Below are positions 17,592 through 24,185 of a stretch of 33,182 bases of DNA, piece after piece. This stretch comes from a virus: positions 1-33,182 of IMG/VR virus record IMGVR_UViG_3300030117_005909; one strand, 5' to 3'. Position 1 is the stretch's first letter; every line of letters begins with the position of its first letter. The notes below the pieces were generated by a model. That model was not told the origin of the DNA and made no database searches. It saw nothing but the letters and a program-made list of their open reading frames with translations. The position numbers and the translations under genes are program-made.

Positions 17592-17822
17592 TTATCCTCC
17601 TAATAAAACTTTTTGATCGATATTTTCATCTGCAATTTCATTCAGACCGCCTGGATCTGTAAGAATTGTAGAACGTCTACCTTTTCTTTTTCTCTCTTGA
17701 TCTTCCAACAATCTTCTTTGTTCAAGCTCTCTTTGCTCATCTTCATAAGATGGAGTATCTTCTGGATCTTGACTTTGAAAATCAGGAGGATCTGGATCGA
17801 ATATTTTTTTAATAAAACTCAT
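17592..17822 (-). CDS. Small acidic protein with C-terminal TILTD...KVLLGG motif
   Basis: A 76-residue protein: short N-terminal helix (MSFIKKIFDPDPPDF), a highly charged Glu/Arg central helix (EDEQRELEQRRLLEDQERKR) and the tail GRRSTILTDP ... KVLLGG. The tail is shared with the next gene, suggesting that both bind the same partner, perhaps portal or terminase. Two bases separate it from the terminase gene. Similar short proteins flank TerL in many podoviruses, with no established role that I can state. Confidence 0.55.
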   Translation of the reverse strand: MSFIKKIFDPDPPDFQSQDPEDTPSYEDEQRELEQRRLLEDQERKRKGRRSTILTDPGGLNEIADENIDQKVLLGG

Positions 17823-17824
17823 AA

Positions 17825-19096
17825 TTATAATATTTTGTAATCGCTTAATGCTGTTTCTTGTCTGTTAATGTTTGTTTGTTTCAGTCCATCAAACCCAGTA
17901 GCCAGTATTCTAACAGCATCGCAAAAATGACTGGACCAGGAATGAACTGGTTTTAAAGCAAATACTCTTTCTTTTTCTGAGTATTTCCTATGATAGTGCC
18001 TAAGAGCATTTATGAGCTCTTTGCAATTATCAATATCTATCTTGCATCTAGGCAACAACATTTTAGTTGCGTGGATGCCATCTTCCAAAGGAATTTTGTT
18101 TACTACTCTAAATTTTATGCCAAGCTGATAAGCTACTTCTCTTCTTGATCTACCAGAGCTAAACTCCGTAACCTCAATATCATGCGGAGCATAATGCGTG
18201 CCGTATGTATAAGGCTTTGATTTCATAAGCTCTACATAATGAGGTAAAGCTTCGTTTCTATTTGCATAGCAATCTATAATGTGAATGCTATGTCCAACCT
18301 CTTGAAAGAAAACTATTGTAGTATCATCCTTCCAACCAAGGTCTATAGCAGTATGTACTAAATAGCTTGGATCGTATGGTACTGTAGTTAATTGTTTCTT
18401 GTCTTCTAGATCAGAGATAATATCACCATAAATAGAACCAGGCACGTTACCAGTAAAACTACATTCAAATTCTTGTTTGAATTTAGCTTCTCCCATAACG
18501 GTAAGTGCATTATCCAGTTCTTCTTTATCAATAATTCCTGTCTCACTGGCTCTAGCCGTGTAAAGAAACCATTTGTCATTGCTTTGAGCTTTTTGATAAT
18601 AGTCATAAAATATATTGTTCATTGATTGCGGAGTGCCAACCATAATCATAAATCCTTTACGGTCAGACAACGCTGGAGTTATTACTTCATCTATTAGTGA
18701 TGCACTGACTTGAGCGGTTTCATCTATAATTACTCCGTCAAGGTAAACACCTCTAATACTATCTGGATTTTCAGAAGACAATAAAGTTATCCTAGATCCA
18801 TTTATAAAATCACACCTTAGTTCCGTTTCGTTGTATTTGGTTCCAGGAATTTTATCGGTGTAAAATTTTAAGAAATCCCAAGCAATGCTTTTCGCTTGCT
18901 TATACGTTGGAGCTATATAAGCATACCTTGGATTATAATTCTTATTGGTTAGGCAACACTTAACAAGATGGTTTATACATAGCGTTGACTTGCCAAACCT
19001 ACGATGACACAAAAGCAGAGCGTACCTATGCTTAAGTAATTCAGAGTGTAAGTAAGCTTGCTGCTTTCTTGGCGAATACGGTATTGTTACTTTCAT
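17825..19096 (-). CDS. Terminase large subunit (packaging ATPase/nuclease)
   Basis: A 423-residue TerL. The ATPase domain has Walker A H-R-R-F-G-K-S-T (31-38) and Walker B GVIIDE (121-126), followed by the coupling motif region VGTPQS (153-158). The RNase H-like nuclease domain has AIDLGWKDDTT (first catalytic Asp at 252), APHDIEV and the terminal HFCDAVRI Asp. It pumps DNA into the prohead and cuts concatemers. The ATG overlaps the stop of the upstream small gene (TAATG). It is shorter than T7 gp19 (586) and more like the compact terminases of other short genomes. Confidence 0.92.
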   Translation of the reverse strand: MKVTIPYSPRKQQAYLHSELLKHRYALLLCHRRFGKSTLCINHLVKCCLTNKNYNPRYAYIAPTYKQAKSIAWDFLKFYTDKIPGTKYNETELRCDFINGSRITLLSSENPDSIRGVYLDGVIIDETAQVSASLIDEVITPALSDRKGFMIMVGTPQSMNNIFYDYYQKAQSNDKWFLYTARASETGIIDKEELDNALTVMGEAKFKQEFECSFTGNVPGSIYGDIISDLEDKKQLTTVPYDPSYLVHTAIDLGWKDDTTIVFFQEVGHSIHIIDCYANRNEALPHYVELMKSKPYTYGTHYAPHDIEVTEFSSGRSRREVAYQLGIKFRVVNKIPLEDGIHATKMLLPRCKIDIDNCKELINALRHYHRKYSEKERVFALKPVHSWSSHFCDAVRILATGFDGLKQTNINRQETALSDYKIL

Positions 19097-19284
19097 TAGT
19101 GCAAAGTTGGTGGATGGTCCATTCCAAAGTAGCTCATATTTATCTTTCTAAATAAATACTCTGTAAATTCTAATTGATCCTCTTTGCTATAAAATCCGTG
19201 AAAGTTTATTAGCAATTCGTTTTCATCCGTAGAGAACGATATAGCTGTTACTTCTTTAAATCTGTTTGGTATCTTCTTACTCAT
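19096..19284 (-). CDS. Small unknown protein upstream of terminase
   Basis: A 62-residue protein (MSKKIPNRFKEVTAISFSTD ... MDHPPTLH) with alternating hydrophobic residues suggesting a small alpha/beta fold. No family recognised. GGAG about 13 bp upstream of the ATG (TTAGGAGCAACAAATAC) supports the start. Stop and terminase ATG overlap, so it is co-translated with TerL. Confidence 0.5.
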   Translation of the reverse strand: MSKKIPNRFKEVTAISFSTDENELLINFHGFYSKEDQLEFTEYLFRKINMSYFGMDHPPTLH

Positions 19285-19484
19285 TGTTTGTGTATTTGTT
19301 GCTCCTAAGATTTATCGTATAAGACCTGGCGACCACTTTTTGTGGTATAGCCTATTGATACTTTTTCTGTATTTTTGCCTGTACTTTTTCGATAGTAGTT
19401 ATGTAAACCTTTAGTTTTCTAGATAAACAAACAATTAATTTTAAAACTTGTAACCTGGTATGTAACTTAGCTCATCAACGAACC
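19285..19484. other. 200-bp gap between TerS and the terminase-associated gene
   Basis: No reading frame of note. It holds a 5-bp hairpin ACCAC/GTGGT with an A or T5 loop (19332-19346) and two copies of TGTAAC spaced 13 bp apart (19451-19468). On the minus strand no intrinsic terminator is visible, so transcription probably continues into TerL. The gap may hold a packaging (pac/cos-like) site next to the terminase genes, but nothing in the sequence proves that. Confidence 0.4.
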
Positions 19485-19919
19485 TCATGTCGTGTGCGAG
19501 ACTTTGTTTGTCGCCTCTGGACTAACCGAGTTTGTAACGTTCTTGATTTCCTCTTGATCGGAATTGCTCCAAGTAATTTGGATATTTGTATCTTGCTTGA
19601 TCTCTTGCTTGTCTCCATATATTCCTATTAGTTTCGATGCCATCCATCGATAGTGATGTAACTTCTCACGAACAACAGCAATGTTCTTGTTATCTGCAAA
19701 CTCAAGTTCCTCAATCATCTTATCAAGGTAAGTCTGAGCTGCGATCTTACGAGCAGTCATTATCTTATCTGCAAATACTTTATCTTCAGCAATCCAGTCA
19801 TAAACTTTAGATAGACTTGGATTAGTCTTGTCTTGGCAAATCCTGGTTAAAGGTTTGCCGTTCATTAATTCTTTTATAATTCTTGAACTTATCTCTGGTG
19901 TTAGCTTTAACTTGTTCAT
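19485..19919 (-). CDS. Terminase small subunit-like protein
   Basis: A 144-residue protein with a typical TerS plan: N-terminal L-T-P-E-I-S-S-R-I-I-K-E-L and G-K-P-L-T-R-I-C, then NPSLSKVYDWIAEDKVFADK (helix-turn-helix), a central helical part with MTARKIAAQTYLDKMIEELE, and RWMASKLIGIYGDKQEI, which is common in TerS of proteobacterial phages. It should bind the packaging site and deliver DNA to TerL. The first 98 bp overlap, in another frame, the upstream HGG-motif gene, an unusually long overlap. Confidence 0.75.
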   Translation of the reverse strand: MNKLKLTPEISSRIIKELMNGKPLTRICQDKTNPSLSKVYDWIAEDKVFADKIMTARKIAAQTYLDKMIEELEFADNKNIAVVREKLHHYRWMASKLIGIYGDKQEIKQDTNIQITWSNSDQEEIKNVTNSVSPEATNKVSHTT

Positions 19920-20109
19920 AATTTATATTCTTCAAATTCTGTAAAGACCTTAACTTACCATCTAGTGTTTTTGGACCGCTGCTCCAGCCTCCGTGTATGC
20001 GGCAACGGATAGTTCCTTTTTTAGTTAATATACCTGGAGCCTTACAAGGTAATTTGTTTTGTTTGTTGATCGTTTGGCACTGTAAGCGATGTTTATGTCT
20101 AGCAGCCAT
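19822..20109 (-). CDS. HGG-motif protein upstream of terminase
   Basis: A 95-residue basic protein with a Cys/His pattern: C-Q-T-I-N-K-Q-N-K-L-P-C-K-A-P (10-24), then IRCRIHGGWSSGPKTLDGK (34-52). This Cys...Cys...C-x-x-H-G-G-x(3)-G-P-K-T arrangement recurs in small phage proteins encoded beside terminases. It probably binds zinc and possibly DNA, but I know of no proven function. It is the first gene downstream of the 20200-20227 promoter. Its last ~32 codons overlap TerS. Confidence 0.65.
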   Translation of the reverse strand: MAARHKHRLQCQTINKQNKLPCKAPGILTKKGTIRCRIHGGWSSGPKTLDGKLRSLQNLKNINYEQVKANTRDKFKNYKRINERQTFNQDLPRQD

Positions 20110-20171
20110 AAGCGTTTTTAGTAATTAGATGTAAAAGAAAAAAGAGAAAAAGAAAATATCGCTTTTGAAAT

Positions 20172-20188
20172 CGTATTCTCTGAATACG
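20172..20188. promoter_or_regulatory. Perfect palindrome just downstream of the late promoter (operator candidate)
   Basis: CGTATTC-TCT-GAATACG, 7-bp arms with a 3-bp spacer, centred about 13 bp downstream of the predicted start point of the 20200-20227 promoter. The position is right for a repressor that blocks the packaging/structural genes. A hairpin in the 5' leader is the alternative reading. Confidence 0.5.
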
Positions 20189-20199
20189 TATATCTACAA

Positions 20200-20227
20200 A
20201 TTATACAGCTGAGTTATAACTTTTCAA
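20200..20227 (-). promoter_or_regulatory. sigma70-like promoter of the packaging/structural operon
   Basis: On the minus strand TTGAAA (20227-20222), a 16-bp spacer and a perfect TATAAT (20205-20200). It lies in a 151-bp AT-rich gap between the DUF6362-like gene and the HGG-motif gene and faces the terminase genes. With no phage RNA polymerase in the window, this is the natural start of late transcription by host polymerase. Confidence 0.65.
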
Positions 20228-20260
20228 ATGGAAAATATTTTTTTTAAAACTATTTGAAGA

Positions 20261-20737
20261 TTAAGACAATAAATAGAGATTTCTGTTCAATAAGTCAAAT
20301 TTTATTTCAGTTTTTATTTTCTCTACTAGCTTTGATAGGATTGTCAGATATTTATTTTTAATTGTAGTTCTATGATAACCAAAATGTCTAGCAAGCTCTG
20401 TCCATTTATATTTTTTAGCTCTCATCCATAGCAACTCTCTTACCTCTATAGGATTATCAACTATATCTTTATCAACTAACATCATAATTTCTATTGCAAA
20501 CTCCCACCTGGTTATCTGTCTTGGTGATGCTCTGAGCTTCAATTGCTTTTGATAATAACCAATATCTTTCTTATCATAGCTAGTAATCAATATATCATAC
20601 ATACTTGGCGATCCAGGATGCCTTGGTTTTGATATAAAACGTTCTGTACGAGCTGCATCTTCAAATAAATTAACAATGTTATCTATCTTTAAGATGTCTT
20701 CTCTTAAATGATAATTAAAGTCTTGTTTAGTCTCCAA
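20261..20737 (-). CDS. DUF6362-like helix-turn-helix protein
   Basis: A 158-residue protein. The C-terminal half has S-P-R-Q-I-T-R-W-E-F-A-I-E (70-82), E-L-L-W-M-R-A-K-K-Y-K-W-T-E-L-A-R-H-F-G and HRTTIKNKYLTILSKLVEKI, the pattern of DUF6362, a helix-turn-helix protein frequent in alphaproteobacterial phages. I infer DNA binding. It could be a late regulator or an accessory packaging protein, since it is the last gene before the late promoter. It overlaps the upstream gene by 11 bp. Confidence 0.65.
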   Translation of the reverse strand: METKQDFNYHLREDILKIDNIVNLFEDAARTERFISKPRHPGSPSMYDILITSYDKKDIGYYQKQLKLRASPRQITRWEFAIEIMMLVDKDIVDNPIEVRELLWMRAKKYKWTELARHFGYHRTTIKNKYLTILSKLVEKIKTEIKFDLLNRNLYLLS

Positions 20738-21254
20738 GCTTTTTCTCCTTCATAACCTTAGTAAAAATCCATGGATATTTTATTTCTTTTTGTGATATTT
20801 GTTTTAGCTCTGCATCAGTTAAACTGAATAACTTATCGTAAAGATCGTATTGATCTAAATTGGCAAACTTGTACGTAATATTTAATTGCTCTGGCTCTCG
20901 TTTTAAATGTTGCTGTAAGTTGGTCCAACCTTTACCAGAATTATAGCCTAGAAATCCAATTGATTTAATGAATGTTTTATATCTTGGCAAATCAAATTCT
21001 AATCTTCGTAAAGCTTTGTTATCTATAACAGAAACTAAAGCATCACCTTCTACAGTTACACTACACAAATCATTTAATATCTTTTTTACTCTATCAACTG
21101 GCAACAATAAATCGTTTGCAGTTTGTACGTAATTAATAAATGGTTTTAAAGTTCTTACATTATACTGCGAGCACCAATAGTTATAAGCTTTAAATGCTGT
21201 ATCTGTAATTTGTAATTTTAATACTTCTTTATCTGCTATGTAAAATTTCTGCAT
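20727..21254 (-). CDS. Unknown protein with possible winged-helix N-terminus
   Basis: A 175-residue protein. Residues 16-65 (TDTAFKAYNYWCSQYNVRTL ... VDRVKKILNDL) read like a winged-helix or replication-initiator-type fold, followed by a segment containing FLGYNSGKGWTNLQQHLKRE. No named family recognised. It overlaps the upstream gene by 26 bp and the downstream one by 11 bp, forming a three-gene unit transcribed away from the early operon. A DNA-binding role is only suggested. Confidence 0.5.
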   Translation of the reverse strand: MQKFYIADKEVLKLQITDTAFKAYNYWCSQYNVRTLKPFINYVQTANDLLLPVDRVKKILNDLCSVTVEGDALVSVIDNKALRRLEFDLPRYKTFIKSIGFLGYNSGKGWTNLQQHLKREPEQLNITYKFANLDQYDLYDKLFSLTDAELKQISQKEIKYPWIFTKVMKEKKLGD

Positions 21255-21696
21255 AATCTTTTTGTTGTGCTGGTGTTAAACTATTTATCTTTTTTTTAAA
21301 AATTTCTTTGCGTGTACAACTTGGATAATGCTTTACCTGGAATGATGCTAAAAAACTTATCCATTGCTCCCAGCTGCAATGTTGGATCTTCGAATAATTT
21401 GGACTTATTTTTTTTACTGATACTCTATAAACTCTTTCTAATTCTTCGTGATACCAAATGATGTATGCGTTTAAATTAGACTTTTCAGCAAGTCTTCGTA
21501 TTAATCTATGTCCTTTTTTATAATCTTCTCTTGGTCCTTTATGCCTAGTCAATTCAGCAAGCATTAAAGGCTCACTGCACGCTATACACGAGCATACTTT
21601 GTCTAAATCTATATAAGCTATACCATCGTGGCTTTCACGGTGAGTTTTGGAATATGCGTTAAAACTCACGTCTTTTGCGTATATTTGGCGTGCCAT
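21229..21696 (-). CDS. Unknown protein, first leftward gene of the divergent region
   Basis: A 155-residue basic protein (MARQIYAKDVSFNAYSKTHR). Cysteines at C-S-C-I-A-C (34-39) and later single Cys/His residues could bind a metal. The segment G-H-R-L-I-R-R-L-A-E-K-S-N-L-N-A-Y-I-I-W-Y-H is the most conserved-looking part. No family recognised. It begins about 40 bp downstream of a predicted minus-strand promoter (21745-21772) and so should be expressed under control of the 21781-21797 palindrome. Confidence 0.55.
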   Translation of the reverse strand: MARQIYAKDVSFNAYSKTHRESHDGIAYIDLDKVCSCIACSEPLMLAELTRHKGPREDYKKGHRLIRRLAEKSNLNAYIIWYHEELERVYRVSVKKISPNYSKIQHCSWEQWISFLASFQVKHYPSCTRKEIFKKKINSLTPAQQKDYAEILHSR

Positions 21697-21744
21697 AATT
21701 AAGTGCCACTTCTAGCTAGATAAACAAAAAATGGCTGTTTTCGC

Positions 21745-21772
21745 TCTATATAAGCGGAATATAAGAAATCAA
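21745..21772 (-). promoter_or_regulatory. Leftward promoter candidate of the divergent region
   Basis: On the minus strand TTGATT (21772-21767), a 16-bp spacer and TATAGA (21750-21745), each 4 of 6 matches to the sigma70 consensus. It would start transcripts near 21738, 42 bp upstream of the 21696 ATG. Confidence 0.45.
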
Positions 21773-21780
21773 GACTTATT

Positions 21781-21797
21781 TTCTACATTTTGTAGAA
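21781..21797. promoter_or_regulatory. Perfect 17-bp palindrome between divergent promoters (operator candidate)
   Basis: TTCTACA-TTT-TGTAGAA, 7-bp arms and a 3-bp centre. It lies 8 bp from the leftward -35 and 6 bp from the rightward -35 box, so one bound dimer could act on both promoters. The adjacent rightward operon begins with two putative DNA-binding regulators, the natural candidates to bind it. Confidence 0.6.
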
Positions 21798-21803
21798 TAA
21801 TAG

Positions 21804-21831
21804 TTGCTTTTATAGGAATAACTCTTATATG
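21804..21831 (+). promoter_or_regulatory. Rightward (early operon) promoter candidate
   Basis: TTGCTT (21804-21809), a 16-bp spacer and TATATG (21826-21831). It faces the early operon. If used, transcripts start near 21838, almost on the ATG at 21839, which would make a leaderless message, or the true start of the first gene lies further in. Confidence 0.4.
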
Positions 21832-21838
21832 TACGAAA

Positions 21839-22501
21839 ATGCAAAAAACAAAGAAAAAATACAACTTTCAGCACGTGCAAAAGTTTCCTGTAAATTCTTC
21901 CGATACACAAAACAGTTCTCAAAATGTAGAATTAAAAATGATGAAGAAAGATAAATATAATAAAAAATTTTATGAAAATGCTGTTGCAACAGTTAATGAT
22001 GCAAATCTTAACAGAGCAAAAAGAATTACAAAAAGAGTATTTAACCGATTACAAAATTTAAATAGTAAAACAAAAATTTTAACAAATAAAACTATGCCTA
22101 CTGTTATCACACTATTTAAAGACGTTGTTTTTCAAAATTTAGATTTACACGATGCTTGGCATAAAGATCCAATATTAAAAAACTTTATTGGTGACACAAA
22201 ATTTTACCTTTTACATAAAATTATGAAAAAAACATTAACTGGTAAACCTTGTTACAAAGAAAAGCTTTGCACTTATAAAAATTTAGGTGTTTCAATAAAA
22301 ACTGCATATAAAATTTTAGATGAATTAGTTCAAGATGGATATTTAATTTATATGGATGCTTTTGATACAGATGAAAAAAGAAATACAAAAAATATTAGAC
22401 CTTCTGAAGATGTAGCTGTTGCATACAATTCACTATATTTAACACAACTTGAAAAACAATATAACCATGTAAAAGATTTTTTAAATGAGAATAAGCCATA
22501 A
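21839..22501 (+). CDS. Winged-helix regulator-like protein, first gene of the early operon
   Basis: The frame is open from an ATG at 21731, but the first 36 codons are hydrophobic, lack a ribosome-binding site and overlap the divergent promoters and palindrome, so I prefer the ATG at 21839 (220 residues). ATG at 21938 is another option. The C-terminal part has L-C-T-Y-K-N-L-G-V-S-I-K-T-A-Y-K-I-L-D-E-L-V-Q-D-G-Y-L, a winged helix-turn-helix with a wing carrying D-E-K-R-N, like MarR/replication-initiator-type regulators. The N-terminus is lysine-rich. It probably controls the divergent region or initiates replication. The 3' end overlaps the next gene by 17 bp. Confidence 0.55.
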   Translation: MQKTKKKYNFQHVQKFPVNSSDTQNSSQNVELKMMKKDKYNKKFYENAVATVNDANLNRAKRITKRVFNRLQNLNSKTKILTNKTMPTVITLFKDVVFQNLDLHDAWHKDPILKNFIGDTKFYLLHKIMKKTLTGKPCYKEKLCTYKNLGVSIKTAYKILDELVQDGYLIYMDAFDTDEKRNTKNIRPSEDVAVAYNSLYLTQLEKQYNHVKDFLNENKP

Positions 22502-23825
22502 TAAATATTCAATACAAAAAATAGATGACAAAGTAAAGTTTGTCGATTTTAAAGAAGGAACGGTTTCAGATTTAGTTCATACCTTTGTTAATAAATTTAA
22601 CGGATCTTTATTATCTGAAAATACTGCCAAGGTAACTTTCTTTTACGCTAATGGAAATGTCAGAGAAATATTTGGACCAGAAAATGAAATTTATATTTTA
22701 TCAAAAAAAGTAATTAACGATAAAAAAAATTATGTCGATAAAGAAAAGATGATGACGATATTTATGGAGCAATGGAAACAAGCAGCTCCTTCATATTACA
22801 ATTATTATAATCCAAATCTAAACTCTCGAAAAGCAAGAGGTATAATGGGTTTATTGTCTGAAGTTGATGAAGAAAAATTTAAAATACAGCCTGGAGAAAT
22901 ATTAAAAACACAACTAGCAAGTCAAAAAATTAGCACTGAAAAATTTGCAGAAACTTTAAATAAAAATAAATCATCAGTGTACAGTCATATTAAAGGTGAA
23001 AGAGCTCTATCAAGAGATGTAGCAATAGAGTATTCAAAAAAACTTGGTATAGATCCAGTAGATTTAATGTTTGAAAAGAAAACTGTTGAAGTATGGGGAT
23101 ATGTAGATTTTATAAAAAAATCAATTAAAAACAATTTTACATCTTACAAACATCCAGGAGAAATAGTACCAGTTGAAGGTGTTGCACCAAAAGTAATTAT
23201 TGGTAGAGATTATTATTCTCCTAATTTAAGAGCAGTCAAATCTACAACAGACGGATCTATGTATGATGATAAAACATTTTTTTACTACAAGGATAATCAA
23301 AGAAATTTAGAAACACACAACAAGCTTTGTGCTGTAGGTGGTATGTTTAAAAACGGTTTATTTGGTTTTTGGATTGGTATTTATGAATTATATCAAGGCA
23401 AACATAACTTAATTAATCCAGATCCTTTTGCAAAAGATAAATATATTTTAGAAGATTTTGAGCCAAATTTTATTTCACCTATTGCTTTAGTTTCAGATGT
23501 TAAAGCTGTAACTGATAATACTTCAGCAAAATCAATTATACCTGAACATTTATATTATGAAGAAGCTAGAAAAGAGAGACAACTTTACGATCTAGAATTT
23601 AGATATAAAAAAGCAATTACAGAATTAGAGTTGCAAGAGACACAACAAAAAAAAATATTTGAGAAAACAGAAAAATTAAAAGAATTATTTGAAAAAGATA
23701 AAAAAGTATTAGAGCAACAAGTAGAGAATGCAAAACGTAGTGTTGAAAAAGCGATTGAAGAAAACAAGTTAAAACTTTTCGATCTAAGAGAAGTTGTTGA
23801 GGAGAACCAGAAGAGACGTGCGTAA
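22485..23825 (+). CDS. XRE helix-turn-helix protein with LexA/S24-like domain and C-terminal coiled coil
   Basis: A 446-residue protein. Residues 1-130 are a domain I do not recognise. About 136-200 hold an XRE-type helix-turn-helix (LKTQLASQKISTEKFAETLN, SSVYSHIKGERALS, LGIDPVDLMF). About 203-330 resemble the LexA/CI C-terminal fold: V-E-V-W-G-Y-V-D-F, then STTDGSMYDDKTFFYYKD, where G-S-M would hold the Ser. Where LexA has its catalytic Lys, the sequence reads IGIYELYQGKHNL, with no obvious lysine in place. The last ~85 residues form a long coiled coil. It is the best phage repressor candidate. Lack of self-cleavage is inferred. Confidence 0.6.
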   Translation: MRISHNKYSIQKIDDKVKFVDFKEGTVSDLVHTFVNKFNGSLLSENTAKVTFFYANGNVREIFGPENEIYILSKKVINDKKNYVDKEKMMTIFMEQWKQAAPSYYNYYNPNLNSRKARGIMGLLSEVDEEKFKIQPGEILKTQLASQKISTEKFAETLNKNKSSVYSHIKGERALSRDVAIEYSKKLGIDPVDLMFEKKTVEVWGYVDFIKKSIKNNFTSYKHPGEIVPVEGVAPKVIIGRDYYSPNLRAVKSTTDGSMYDDKTFFYYKDNQRNLETHNKLCAVGGMFKNGLFGFWIGIYELYQGKHNLINPDPFAKDKYILEDFEPNFISPIALVSDVKAVTDNTSAKSIIPEHLYYEEARKERQLYDLEFRYKKAITELELQETQQKKIFEKTEKLKELFEKDKKVLEQQVENAKRSVEKAIEENKLKLFDLREVVEENQKRRA

Positions 23826-24114
23826 GTTAGAAGATTATTCAAGTAAAGAACTAAAAGAAATGTTACCTCCACAAAAAGTTGCTAGAGAATTTGGATTAAA
23901 CTCAGACACGTTAGCTTACATGAGAGAATGCAGCAGAGATGAAGGTAGACTTAGAGGTCCAATGTTTTTAAAAGATGAAAATATTATTCTTTATCAAAGA
24001 AAAAGCGTTGTAATTTGGTTACATAAAGCAATGTTCTCGCCAACGGAAAGTGCCAAAAGTGCGGAAACAAACCAAACAAATAAATCAAAAAGAAATCTAT
24101 CATCCGTCAAATAA
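23818..24114 (+). CDS. Excisionase/AlpA-like DNA-binding protein
   Basis: The frame is open from TTG codons at 23794 and 23797, but GTG at 23818 overlaps the previous stop, with GAGGAG upstream, giving 98 residues. Residues 16-65 (M-L-P-P-Q-K-V-A-R-E-F-G-L, TLAYMRECS, GPMFLKDENIILYQRKSVVIWL) follow the winged-helix plan of excisionases and AlpA-type regulators. The C-terminus is a polar tail rich in Ser, Asn and Lys. It could bend attP DNA with the integrase (28714-29979) during excision, or regulate transcription. The integrase is 5 kb away on the other strand, unlike many int-xis pairs. Confidence 0.6.
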   Translation: MRKLEDYSSKELKEMLPPQKVAREFGLNSDTLAYMRECSRDEGRLRGPMFLKDENIILYQRKSVVIWLHKAMFSPTESAKSAETNQTNKSKRNLSSVK

Positions 24115-24152
24115 TAGAAACCAACTAGGATCTAGGTAAAGCATCATACAGA

Positions 24153-24185
24153 TATAATCTTTTATTTCATAGAAGCTCTCTATGA
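24153..24185 (+). promoter_or_regulatory. TATAAT box and palindrome at the start of the nuclease gene
   Basis: TATAAT at 24153-24158 lacks a good -35 box. It is followed by TCATAGA-AGCTC-TCTATGA (24167-24185), a perfect 7-bp inverted repeat whose right arm includes the nuclease ATG. The repeat could be an operator or a hairpin hiding the start codon. It sits in the only gap (67 bp) of the otherwise overlapping early operon. Confidence 0.35.

Noticed and set aside
21731-21838. N-terminal extension of the first early gene from ATG 21731
   Set aside because: It would code a hydrophobic stretch over the promoters and palindrome, with no ribosome-binding site. Not excluded, but the later start is preferred.
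23585-23872. Minus-strand frame of 95 codons, Phe/Ser/Leu-rich
   Set aside because: Complement of the Lys/Glu coiled coil of the repressor candidate, a common artefact.
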